This document shows, in pieces, positions 1 through 4,775 of a stretch of 11,018 bases of DNA. Below the pieces are notes generated by a model. That model saw nothing but the letters and a program-made list of their open reading frames with translations, did no database searches and was not told where the DNA came from. The translations under genes were made by a program, and so were the position numbers. Numbering within the stretch: position 1 is the first letter of the stretch; every line of letters starts with the position of its first letter. This stretch comes from Candidatus Pacearchaeota archaeon (GTDB taxonomy: Archaea; Nanobdellota; Nanobdellia; Pacearchaeales; GW2011-AR1), in assembly GCA_015520065.1 (NCBI GenBank), contig WAQV01000032.1, positions 1 through 11,018 on the forward strand. Reading direction: 5' to 3'.

Positions 1-261
1 ATGCCTGATTCCATCAATAACATAATTTCTGTTAATATCAATAAGTTTAATAACTCTTTTTGCCCAAGCCCCTGCTCCTTCCTCTTTTCTTACTAAATTT
101 CCCAAATCCTGAAGGTTTTTTCTTGTAATCTCAATTCCTCTTTTTTTAGCTTCTTCCCTGACAGCAGTAGATATTGTGAAATAATCAAACCCTTTTCCTT
201 GAAGATATTCTGAAACAACTCCTTTTCCTGATGCTATTCTGCCAGTAAGCCCTATAATCAT
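1..261 (-). CDS. P-loop kinase, dephospho-CoA kinase/UPF0200-like (partial, C-terminus off the left edge)
   Basis: The minus strand reads 87 codons from an ATG at 259-261 to the window edge without a stop, so only the N-terminal part is visible. It opens with a Walker A loop at residues 7-14 (GRIASGKG), directly after the first beta strand, as in small nucleotide-kinase-like P-loop NTPases. The visible part ends in YVIDGIR, which matches the hydrophobic strand plus (D/E)GIR motif of archaeal UPF0200/dephospho-CoA kinase-like proteins (COG0237-type). The expected role is phosphoryl transfer to a small nucleotide-like substrate in the cytoplasm; the substrate cannot be told from this fragment. 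The gene is divergent from the TrmB-type regulator at 341 and shares an 79-base intergenic region with it. A TATA-like box at 282-293 on the minus strand lies about 26 bases from the ATG, so the transcript is probably leaderless. Family level is fairly secure, exact function is not. Confidence 0.72.
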   Translation of the reverse strand, partial: MIIGLTGRIASGKGVVSEYLQGKGFDYFTISTAVREEAKKRGIEITRKNLQDLGNLVRKEEGAGAWAKRVIKLIDINRNYVIDGIRH

Positions 262-281
262 GACACTATACTAAAGACACG

Positions 282-293
282 TTATTTAAAATT
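282..293 (-). promoter_or_regulatory. TATA box for the P-loop kinase gene
   Basis: On the minus strand this reads ATTTTAAATAA-like sequence centred about 26 bases upstream of the ATG at 261, the usual archaeal TATA-to-start-site distance. Transcription would begin at or next to the start codon, and no Shine-Dalgarno motif lies between. Confidence 0.45.
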
Positions 294-307
294 ATCTGAG
301 ATAAGAA

Positions 308-317
308 AAATATATTA
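308..317 (+). promoter_or_regulatory. TATA box for the TrmB-type regulator
   Basis: AAATATATTA lies about 28 bases before the ATG at 341, preceded by a purine-rich AAGAAA stretch that could serve as the TFB recognition element. A run of seven T (325-331) separates the box from the ATG and no Shine-Dalgarno motif is present, which fits a leaderless transcript. Confidence 0.5.
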
Positions 318-340
318 ATATTCATTTTTTTAAAAATGAA

Positions 341-1081
341 ATGGAAAATGAAGAAATAATAAAAGTTTTGGAATCAATAGGTCTGCATAAGAACGAGATT
401 GCAGTTTATCTTGATTTAATAAGAATTGGGAAGTCTTCAGCATTAGATATTGCAAAAAGAACAGGAATCCACAGGTCAAATGTATATGACACTGTTGAGA
501 AATTGATTGAGAAAGGACTTGTTGCAGTTAATGTTAAGGAAAATAGAAAAGTATTCTATCCTGTAGAACCAAAAAGCCTTCTAAACTATCTTAAACAAAA
601 GGAATATGACGTTAAGAAAATACTTCCAAAAATAGAAGAAATAAAAAGAAAACAGTACGAAGAGAGGAAAATTATCCTTTTAGAAGGAGTTCCTCCATTA
701 AGAAGCATTCTTTCAGACTTCCTAAAAATGAAAAAGCCGATTTCTGCATTAGGAGTCCCAAAAGATATTCCTGAAATACTCGGAGGTTTTCTAATAGAGT
801 TTCATAATGAAAGAATAAAAAAGAAAATACCTATGAAAATCATATTCAACAGCAGCTCTGAAAAAAGGATAAGAGAGATAAATAAAATGGAGTTTACAGA
901 AGCAAGATTTCTTCCATCAGTGTTTGATTCAAAAGTTACTACAGACATCTGTGGGAACAAAGTTGTGTTTGTTTTCTGGGAAACCCCTATATCAGTTGCA
1001 TTAATTGAAGACAAAGACTTGGCAGAGGCATATCAGAAGTATTTTGATATAATCTGGGAATCTGCAAAACTTACTTACTGA
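341..1081 (+). CDS. TrmB-family transcriptional regulator
   Basis: A 246-residue protein with the layout of TrmB-type archaeal regulators. Residues about 8-75 form a winged helix-turn-helix: the helix pair around ALDIAKRTGI, a recognition helix at about 43-57 (HRSNVYDTVEKLIEKGL) and a basic wing ending in KVFYPVEP. Residues about 83-110 are rich in Lys and Glu and probably form the coiled coil used for dimerisation. Residues about 110-246 fit the TrmB C-terminal effector domain, which in known members binds sugars or other metabolites; no ligand can be assigned here. The length is shorter than sugar-responsive TrmB (about 340 residues) and closer to the many short uncharacterised family members. 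It stands alone, divergent from the P-loop kinase gene, so autoregulation or control of that neighbour is possible but unproven. Start chosen from the TATA box 28 bases upstream. Confidence 0.85.
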   Translation: MENEEIIKVLESIGLHKNEIAVYLDLIRIGKSSALDIAKRTGIHRSNVYDTVEKLIEKGLVAVNVKENRKVFYPVEPKSLLNYLKQKEYDVKKILPKIEEIKRKQYEERKIILLEGVPPLRSILSDFLKMKKPISALGVPKDIPEILGGFLIEFHNERIKKKIPMKIIFNSSSEKRIREINKMEFTEARFLPSVFDSKVTTDICGNKVVFVFWETPISVALIEDKDLAEAYQKYFDIIWESAKLTY

Positions 1082-1122
1082 TGATATATATTGATAGTAT
1101 TCGTAGTTTTAAAGACAGCAAC

Positions 1123-1129
1123 TTTTTTT
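1123..1129 (+). terminator. T-tract, possible archaeal terminator of the TrmB-type gene
   Basis: Seven consecutive T about 42 bases after the TGA at 1079-1081. Archaeal RNA polymerase can terminate at T-runs without a hairpin. The sequence is AT-rich throughout, so this is weak evidence. Confidence 0.25.
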
Positions 1130-1155
1130 AAAATAAAGCCAGTTTCCGGGGAATC

Positions 1156-1165
1156 TTTTTATAAA
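1156..1165 (+). promoter_or_regulatory. Upstream TATA box of the zinc-ribbon gene or of a short leader RNA
   Basis: TTTTTATAAA-type box in the middle of the 1082-1273 intergenic region. It predicts a start site near 1187, about 87 bases before the preferred start codon at 1274 and inside the inverted repeat at 1183-1215. It may be a second, leadered promoter for the zinc-ribbon gene. Confidence 0.4.
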
Positions 1166-1182
1166 TCTTTCCAGAGACGTGT

Positions 1183-1215
1183 TAAAACTAAAGTAACCAC
1201 TTTAAGATAGTTTTA
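1183..1215. repeat. Inverted repeat near a predicted transcription start
   Basis: TAAAACTA at 1183-1190 is the exact reverse complement of TAGTTTTA at 1208-1215, and an inner AAG/CTT pairing closes over the loop TAACCA with an unpaired TAAGA on the right arm. It sits at the start site predicted from the TATA box at 1156-1165, so it could be an operator palindrome or a 5' leader hairpin. An AT-rich palindrome can also arise by chance. Confidence 0.4.
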
Positions 1216-1246
1216 GATAAACGCATTAGAAATGACTACACTCATT

Positions 1247-1255
1247 TTTATATTT
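1247..1255 (+). promoter_or_regulatory. TATA box deciding the start of the zinc-ribbon gene
   Basis: TTTATATTT centred about 24 bases upstream of the ATG at 1274. This box lies inside the first 14 codons of the longer reading frame that begins at 1232. If it is the working promoter, its transcripts cannot include the 1232 start, so 1274 would be the leaderless start codon. Confidence 0.45.
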
Positions 1256-1273
1256 GAAGATATTGCAATAGGC

Positions 1274-1609
1274 ATGGTAAAGATAACATCTCTATGTACA
1301 GACTGCGTGCAGGTTATAACTAACCCTCTATGCCCTTATTGCTTTTCAAGGCACGTGGTTACATGGCTTAGGGACAAAAAACTTCCAGAATACAGGCTTA
1401 AAAGAGTGAAACAGCTTTTAAGGAGTCTTGTTTTGGAGGCAGAAGAAACTCCTGCAGATACAAAATGCATCGTCTGCGGCTCTCAGAGAGTGAATTTATG
1501 CACTTACTGCATAACAAACAGAGTAACTGCTATAATTGAAAAAAACACAAGCAGGAAAGTTGTCAGGAATTTTGAGGAGGATTTTGATACAATAGTATGG
1601 AGGATTTAA
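1274..1609 (+). CDS. Tandem-duplicated zinc-ribbon protein of unknown function
   Basis: From ATG 1274 the product has 111 residues and begins MVKITSLCTDC. It carries eight cysteines in four CxxC knuckles: C8/C11, C20/C23, C65/C68 and C76/C79. The spacing between the two knuckles of each pair is nearly equal (eight and seven residues), and each second knuckle is followed by a similar helix (CPYCFSRHVVTWLRDK and CTYCITNRVTAIIEKN). The protein therefore looks like two copies of one zinc-ribbon-plus-helix unit joined by a basic linker (about residues 35-60). Such ribbons usually bind nucleic acid or protein partners, but I do not recognise the family and assign no function. The longer frame from 1232 is possible; it adds a hydrophobic MTTLIFIFEDIAIG stretch that coincides with a TATA box, so I prefer 1274. 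Cytoplasmic, with no signal peptide in the short form. Confidence 0.68.
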   Translation: MVKITSLCTDCVQVITNPLCPYCFSRHVVTWLRDKKLPEYRLKRVKQLLRSLVLEAEETPADTKCIVCGSQRVNLCTYCITNRVTAIIEKNTSRKVVRNFEEDFDTIVWRI

Positions 1610-1638
1610 CTACGATTGCCTTTAAAATACCATGCAAT

Positions 1639-1644
1639 AAGGAG
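1639..1644 (+). promoter_or_regulatory. Shine-Dalgarno motif supporting the start at 1654
   Basis: AAGGAG lies nine bases before the ATG at 1654. The competing upstream ATG at 1597 has its nearest GGAGG about 16 bases away, which is too far for normal use. A TATA-like CTTTAAAATA at 1620-1629 also sits about 29 bases before 1654. Confidence 0.4.
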
Positions 1645-1653
1645 TCAAATAAA

Positions 1654-2001
1654 ATGATAGAGATAACATCCTATAAGAAACTATGCAAAGAAGCAGAAAT
1701 GAATTCAGAGCCAATGCACTCCTCTCTTGAAAATAGGATAGTCTTAAAATTCTCTTCTCAAGAAGAAATCCATAAATTTGAGAAAGGATTTATTTACGAT
1801 TATTTAATACCAAGGTATGGTCTCGAAGAAGCATTGAATTTTCCCCTTGTAAGAACAGGTCCTGACGGAAATTGGACAGAAGTTGTTTCTGACTATATTG
1901 GAATGAAGAATGCAAAAACCGCTCATAAACAAGAAATATGGCTAGTTGTTCCTGCAGACAGATTTCAAGATATTAAGAAGTATTTAAGAGCAAGATACTG
2001 A
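1654..2001 (+). CDS. Hypothetical protein, 115 residues
   Basis: I do not recognise this family. From ATG 1654 the product is 115 residues, beginning MIEITSYKKLC, with alternating strand-like and helix-like segments. Features seen are a strand (RIVLKFSS), an amphipathic helix (QEEIHKFEKGFIYDYLI), a central RYGLEEAL and RTGPDGNW turn, another strand (EIWLVVPADRF) and a basic C-terminal helix ending KKYLRARY. There is no signal peptide, membrane segment or metal-binding cluster, so a small soluble alpha/beta protein is likely. It follows the zinc-ribbon gene on the same strand. The longer frame starting at 1597 would overlap that gene by 13 bases and add 19 residues. I prefer 1654 because of the AAGGAG motif and because the N-terminus then resembles that of the neighbour (M-x-x-ITS in both). 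It may be co-transcribed with the zinc-ribbon gene. Confidence 0.58.
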   Translation: MIEITSYKKLCKEAEMNSEPMHSSLENRIVLKFSSQEEIHKFEKGFIYDYLIPRYGLEEALNFPLVRTGPDGNWTEVVSDYIGMKNAKTAHKQEIWLVVPADRFQDIKKYLRARY

Positions 2002-2026
2002 GTAAACTCTTTTGCTCATTAAAAAA

Positions 2027-2036
2027 TTTTATAAAA
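2027..2036 (+). promoter_or_regulatory. TATA box for the ART-like gene
   Basis: TTTTATAAAA centred about 26 bases before the ATG at 2057. No Shine-Dalgarno motif follows, so the gene looks leaderless and independently transcribed. Confidence 0.55.
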
Positions 2037-2056
2037 CCATGAAATTTGTGGACTGA

Positions 2057-2518
2057 ATGAGTATGCAACCCGTATTATACCGTGGGACAAACTCAAAGGC
2101 AGAAATCTATTTTACCTTAGATGGCAATAAATTAGTCAATTTGTGTGGGAAGTGGACTACTCATCCTGGAGAGGCAATGGATTTTGCATTTAATATTGCA
2201 AGAAAATATGATGCAGAGATGTTGCTTTTAGTATTACCTAAATGGAATCTCAAAAATTTTCGAAAGATAAGCACTCAAGGAGCAATAAACAGGGGTGAAT
2301 TATCTGATTGGTATGTTCTTCAATCTTCAGATGATCCTAGCAAGATAGATGTTTACTCTCCCGCAAGCATAGAACAGAAAAATGTTGAGATATATTCTCA
2401 GAAGGAATTGAGAAAATTCATTAAAAAGTACTGCCTGGATGATTTGTTAGAGAGAAATTTTGTTAGACACTATATTAAAAAGCTGAGTCAGGAAGAGAGT
2501 GAATCATTCTTAGATTAA
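2057..2518 (+). CDS. Hypothetical protein with possible ADP-ribosyltransferase-like fold
   Basis: A 153-residue soluble protein. The first 90 residues show a motif order reminiscent of the ADP-ribosyltransferase (ART) superfamily. A first strand ends in LYRGT (R9, the position of the NAD-contacting Arg or His). A KWTTHPGEAMDFA segment (residues 32-44) resembles the S/T-x-S/T motif followed by a helix with AxxFA. Then a hydrophobic strand (EMLLLVLP) leads into a region where E81 (NRGELSDWYVL) could be the C-terminal catalytic Glu. Residues about 105-153 are a charged helical tail rich in Lys and Glu. No signal peptide is seen. ART-fold proteins modify proteins, nucleic acids or small molecules, or act as RNA 2'-phosphotransferases; which applies here, and whether it is active at all, cannot be said. 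The fold assignment rests on motif spacing only. It has its own promoter and no obvious antitoxin or immunity partner next to it. Second in-frame ATG at 2063. Confidence 0.6.
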   Translation: MSMQPVLYRGTNSKAEIYFTLDGNKLVNLCGKWTTHPGEAMDFAFNIARKYDAEMLLLVLPKWNLKNFRKISTQGAINRGELSDWYVLQSSDDPSKIDVYSPASIEQKNVEIYSQKELRKFIKKYCLDDLLERNFVRHYIKKLSQEESESFLD

Positions 2519-2525
2519 AACAATT

Positions 2526-2537
2526 AAAAATATAAAA
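2526..2537 (+). promoter_or_regulatory. TATA box for the acylphosphatase gene
   Basis: AAAAATATAAAA sits about 27 bases before the ATG at 2560, only a few bases after the preceding stop codon. Leaderless arrangement. Confidence 0.55.
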
Positions 2538-2559
2538 AGCCAGAAATCTATATTCTTTT

Positions 2560-2835
2560 ATGAAAAAATCAGTAAGAATGTATATTTCAGGATTAGTGCA
2601 AGGAGTGTTTTTCAGAGCATTTGTTAAAGAGAATGCAGAGAGGTACGGTGTTAAAGGTTTTGTAAGAAATCTGGAAGATGGCAGAGTGGAAGTTTTTCTT
2701 GAAGGAGATGCTGAAAATGTAAATAAAATGATTGAGTTATGCAAAAAAGGACCCAGGCATGCTAAGATAAGAAATGTTCAGATTAAACAGGAAAAGTTTC
2801 AGGGATTCAGAAACTTTAAGGTTTTGCATATTTAA
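2560..2835 (+). CDS. acyP: Acylphosphatase
   Basis: The 91-residue length and both signature motifs match the acylphosphatase family (EC 3.6.1.7), small cytosolic alpha/beta proteins that hydrolyse acyl phosphates such as acetyl phosphate. The phosphate-binding loop is GLVQGVFFR at residues 11-19, with the catalytic R19, and the second motif GFVRNLEDGRVEV contains the catalytic N37. The usual fold order beta-alpha-beta-beta-alpha-beta can be followed to the closing strand near residue 87. The gene is complete and has its own TATA box. It converges on dapB, with 13 AT-rich bases between the two stop codons. Its physiological substrate in archaea is not settled. The start at 2560 gives the standard family N-terminus. 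Confidence 0.95.
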   Translation: MKKSVRMYISGLVQGVFFRAFVKENAERYGVKGFVRNLEDGRVEVFLEGDAENVNKMIELCKKGPRHAKIRNVQIKQEKFQGFRNFKVLHI

Positions 2836-2848
2836 AAGATAAAATTGC

Positions 2849-3667
2849 CTAACTCTTAAGAACATCAATCATTGAATATACTCTTCCTTTTTCTCCTTCA
2901 AGCATTCTTTTATGTAGGTATCTTATTGCATCTATTGTTCCTGCAGCATAAATCTCTCTTCCATTAACATTATGAGTGAATCTAAATAATACTGTGTTGT
3001 CCTTAGATGTTAAAGTGTATGTATGCCATCCGTGTCCGCTTAGATATTCTTCAGGAACTCCTATCTCTTTTTGCTTTTCAGGGTCCCTTATTTTTACAAT
3101 ATCCTCTTTTGTTACTGAAACTCCGAGTTTGTTAAAATACTCAATCATTGATTTTGCAGTTCCGCTTGTATCAGCTTTTCCTTTCTGATGACTCTCTATA
3201 ATCTCGACATTATATTCACTGAAAACTCCAGGAAAGTTTTCTGCAGCATACTTCATCATTGCTTGAAATGCAACTATCTGTTTTGCCATGTTTGGAGCTA
3301 TAACTGCGCAGATTTCAGAATTCTTTACAGTTTCTTCTAGAGACTCTCTGTTGCCTCCTGTTGTTCCCATTACAAAAGGAATTTTATTTTTGCAATAAAA
3401 CTCAGCATTCTCGTTTACAGCAGAAGGAAGTGTAAAATCTACAGCTATAAATGGATTATAGGAAAGCACTTCATGCAACATTTTTTCCCTGTTATTAGGC
3501 AGTATTAATTCCATCTTGTGGTTTGCTATGCTGTAATCTGAACTTTCAGATTCAGGTCCTGTAAGAGAATAAGGTAACAGTTCCATGTCAGAATGTTTTA
3601 AGACATGCTCTGCAACTTTTGAGGCCATTCTTCCAGGAAGACCGTTGACCATTACTTTTATGCTCAT
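2849..3667 (-). CDS. dapB: 4-hydroxy-tetrahydrodipicolinate reductase (DapB)
   Basis: A 272-residue NAD(P)H-dependent reductase of the diaminopimelate/lysine pathway (EC 1.17.1.8), acting on the product of DapA. The N-terminal Rossmann domain starts with VNGLPGRM (residues 7-14). The loop GTTGG (101-105) and APNMAK (124-129) follow, as in DapB proteins. The substrate motif is ESHQKGKADTSGTAK, beginning at E158: H160 and K164 match the catalytic His and Lys of the bacterial enzyme. The second His of the bacterial HH pair is Gln, and a Thr stands where bacterial enzymes have a Pro before SGT. These are features of the plant/cyanobacterial-type DapB. The gene stands alone: no dapA, lysA or other lysine gene is visible in the window. 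It converges with the acylphosphatase gene and diverges from RNase HI. Start set by a TATA box about 30 bases upstream and by the typical family N-terminus. Confidence 0.92.
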   Translation of the reverse strand: MSIKVMVNGLPGRMASKVAEHVLKHSDMELLPYSLTGPESESSDYSIANHKMELILPNNREKMLHEVLSYNPFIAVDFTLPSAVNENAEFYCKNKIPFVMGTTGGNRESLEETVKNSEICAVIAPNMAKQIVAFQAMMKYAAENFPGVFSEYNVEIIESHQKGKADTSGTAKSMIEYFNKLGVSVTKEDIVKIRDPEKQKEIGVPEEYLSGHGWHTYTLTSKDNTVLFRFTHNVNGREIYAAGTIDAIRYLHKRMLEGEKGRVYSMIDVLKS

Positions 3668-3691
3668 TTTACTTCTCAGTAATTCGGATAA

Positions 3692-3703
3692 TTTTTAAAT
3701 ATT
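3692..3703 (-). promoter_or_regulatory. TATA box for dapB
   Basis: On the minus strand this reads AATATTTAAAAA, centred about 30 bases upstream of the dapB ATG at 3667, leaving a leader of only a few bases. Confidence 0.5.
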
Positions 3704-3759
3704 TTTCTTATAGAAAATAACTATTTTTGAACACTCTTTATTGAATGAAAACTCTAAAT

Positions 3760-3768
3760 CTTTATAAG
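3760..3768 (+). promoter_or_regulatory. TATA box deciding the RNase HI start
   Basis: CTTTATAAG centred about 27 bases before the ATG at 3791. The longer frame would start at a TTG (3770) directly abutting this box, upstream of any transcript start it could produce, so 3791 is preferred. Confidence 0.55.
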
Positions 3769-3790
3769 TTTGAAGTTGTTTTACTCAAGT

Positions 3791-4219
3791 ATGATATTCA
3801 CAAATTCTGACGGAGGAGCAAGAGGAAATCCTGGGCCAGGAGCAATTGGAGTTGTGGTCAGGCAGGATGGAGAAATCTTAACAAAGTATAGTCAGTTTAT
3901 CGGAAGAAGAGTAACAAACAATGTTGCAGAGTATGAGGCATTAATAAAAGCTCTTGAGCTGGCATCCCGTTATACTGATGATGAAGTTACTTGTTTTTTG
4001 GATTCTGAACTTTTGGTCAATCAGCTTTTAGGGAAGTATAGGGTTAGAGACCATAAACTTCTTCCGTTGTTTTTAAGGGTTCAAGAACTGCAGGAAAGGT
4101 TTAAAAGAATAAAATATGTTCATGTACGCAGAGATGACCCTTTTCAGAAGATTGCAGACGAGCTTTTAAATGCTGAACTGGATAAGGAAGGATATAAAAG
4201 AAGATATTTCAAAGAATAA
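3791..4219 (+). CDS. rnhA: Ribonuclease HI
   Basis: From ATG 3791 the product has 142 residues and begins with the family strand MIFTNSDGGARGNPGPG. It is the RNase HI fold, which cleaves the RNA strand of RNA/DNA hybrids (EC 3.1.26.4) with two metal ions. The acidic catalytic set is visible: D7 in SDGGARGNPGPG, E47 in NNVAEYEAL, D71 in FLDSELLVNQLLG, and D123 in QKIADELLNAELD. The segment QLLGKYRVRD is typical of the archaeal/Gram-positive type without the bacterial basic protrusion. The C-terminal tail KEGYKRRYFKE is basic. A 21-base upstream extension from a TTG at 3770 is unlikely because it abuts the TATA box. The idi gene follows 20 bases after the stop, so the two may share a transcript. 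Confidence 0.93.
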   Translation: MIFTNSDGGARGNPGPGAIGVVVRQDGEILTKYSQFIGRRVTNNVAEYEALIKALELASRYTDDEVTCFLDSELLVNQLLGKYRVRDHKLLPLFLRVQELQERFKRIKYVHVRRDDPFQKIADELLNAELDKEGYKRRYFKE

Positions 4220-4239
4220 ACATCTGACTAAAAGATAGA

Positions 4240-4752
4240 ATGCAAAAAGTAATTCTTATTGACAGGAACAATAAGCGTATTGGAACAGAGGAAAAAATTA
4301 AAGCCCATAAAGAAGGCAAGCTTCACAGAGCTTTTTCTGTGTTTGTTTTCAATCCAGAAGGCAAACTCCTCTTACAGAAGAGAGCGAAAACAAAATATCA
4401 TTCAGGTGGATTATGGTCAAACACGTGTTGCAGTCACCCTGCTCCGGGTGAAACAACCTATCAGGCAGCTCGAAGAAGGCTGAAAGAAGAAATGGGGTTT
4501 GAATGCAAACTAAAAAAGCTGTTCTGCTTTACTTATAGTGTTGAGTTTGATAATGGGCTAATTGAGAATGAGTATGACTATGTTTTTATAGGAAAAGTTA
4601 ATGACAATCAAAAAATAATCCCCAATCCCTCTGAGGTTGAAGAGTATAAATGGGTTTCAATAGAAGAGTTAAAAAAGGACATTAAAAAGAATCCTAACAA
4701 TTATACTTACTGGATGAGAGCTGCTTTTAAAGAACTTCAAAAACATATTTAA
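4240..4752 (+). CDS. idi: Type 1 isopentenyl-diphosphate delta-isomerase (Nudix fold)
   Basis: A 170-residue type 1 isomerase (EC 5.3.3.2) that interconverts isopentenyl and dimethylallyl diphosphate, feeding isoprenoid ether-lipid synthesis. Residues fitting the active site of the Escherichia coli enzyme are H23 and H29 (metal ligands in AHKEGKLHRAF), C64 (catalytic, in NTCCSHP), H66, and E109 and E111 in ENEYDYVF. The Nudix-like stretch GETTYQAARRRLKEEMGFE (residues 70-88) is complete, and the C-terminal YTYWMRAAF motif is present. Most archaea use the unrelated FMN-dependent type 2 enzyme, so a type 1 enzyme here is notable and may reflect transfer or a lineage preference. The gene lies 20 bases after RNase HI. 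I see no Shine-Dalgarno motif and no convincing TATA box of its own, so co-transcription with RNase HI is the simplest reading. A run of eight T follows its stop. Confidence 0.94.
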   Translation: MQKVILIDRNNKRIGTEEKIKAHKEGKLHRAFSVFVFNPEGKLLLQKRAKTKYHSGGLWSNTCCSHPAPGETTYQAARRRLKEEMGFECKLKKLFCFTYSVEFDNGLIENEYDYVFIGKVNDNQKIIPNPSEVEEYKWVSIEELKKDIKKNPNNYTYWMRAAFKELQKHI

Positions 4753-4754
4753 AC
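4744..4754 (+). promoter_or_regulatory. TATA box for the lysS-histone operon
   Basis: CATATTTAAAC overlaps the end of idi and is centred about 27 bases before the lysS ATG at 4776. No Shine-Dalgarno motif follows. An out-of-frame ATG at 4769 is too close to the box to be transcribed efficiently. Confidence 0.5.
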
Positions 4755-4760
4755 TGCCTG

Positions 4761-4768
4761 TTTTTTTT
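4761..4768 (+). terminator. T8 tract after idi
   Basis: Eight consecutive T starting nine bases after the idi stop. It could end the RNase HI-idi transcript; it also lies between the lysS TATA box and its ATG, where it may help promoter melting. Both readings are inference. Confidence 0.3.
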
Positions 4769-4775
4769 ATGAACT

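Noticed and set aside
1232..1273. Longer N-terminus of the zinc-ribbon protein (start at 1232)
   Set aside because: The extra 14 codons overlap a TATA box at 1247-1255 placed correctly for a start at 1274. It remains possible if the upstream TATA box at 1156-1165 is used.
2039..2056. Five-codon upstream reading frame ending just before the ATG at 2057
   Set aside because: It lies only a few bases after the TATA box, upstream of the expected transcript start, so it would not be transcribed.
2475..2744. Minus-strand open frame across the acylphosphatase start
   Set aside because: It covers the signature motifs of acylphosphatase on the other strand and has no promoter-like sequence.
3770..3790. 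TTG start extending RNase HI by seven residues
   Set aside because: The TTG abuts the TATA box at 3760-3768, and the family N-terminus (strand then SDGGARGNPG) is complete from ATG 3791.
4259..4483. Open frame in another frame inside idi
   Set aside because: It overlaps the conserved active-site region of the isomerase and has a low-complexity basic composition without domain features.
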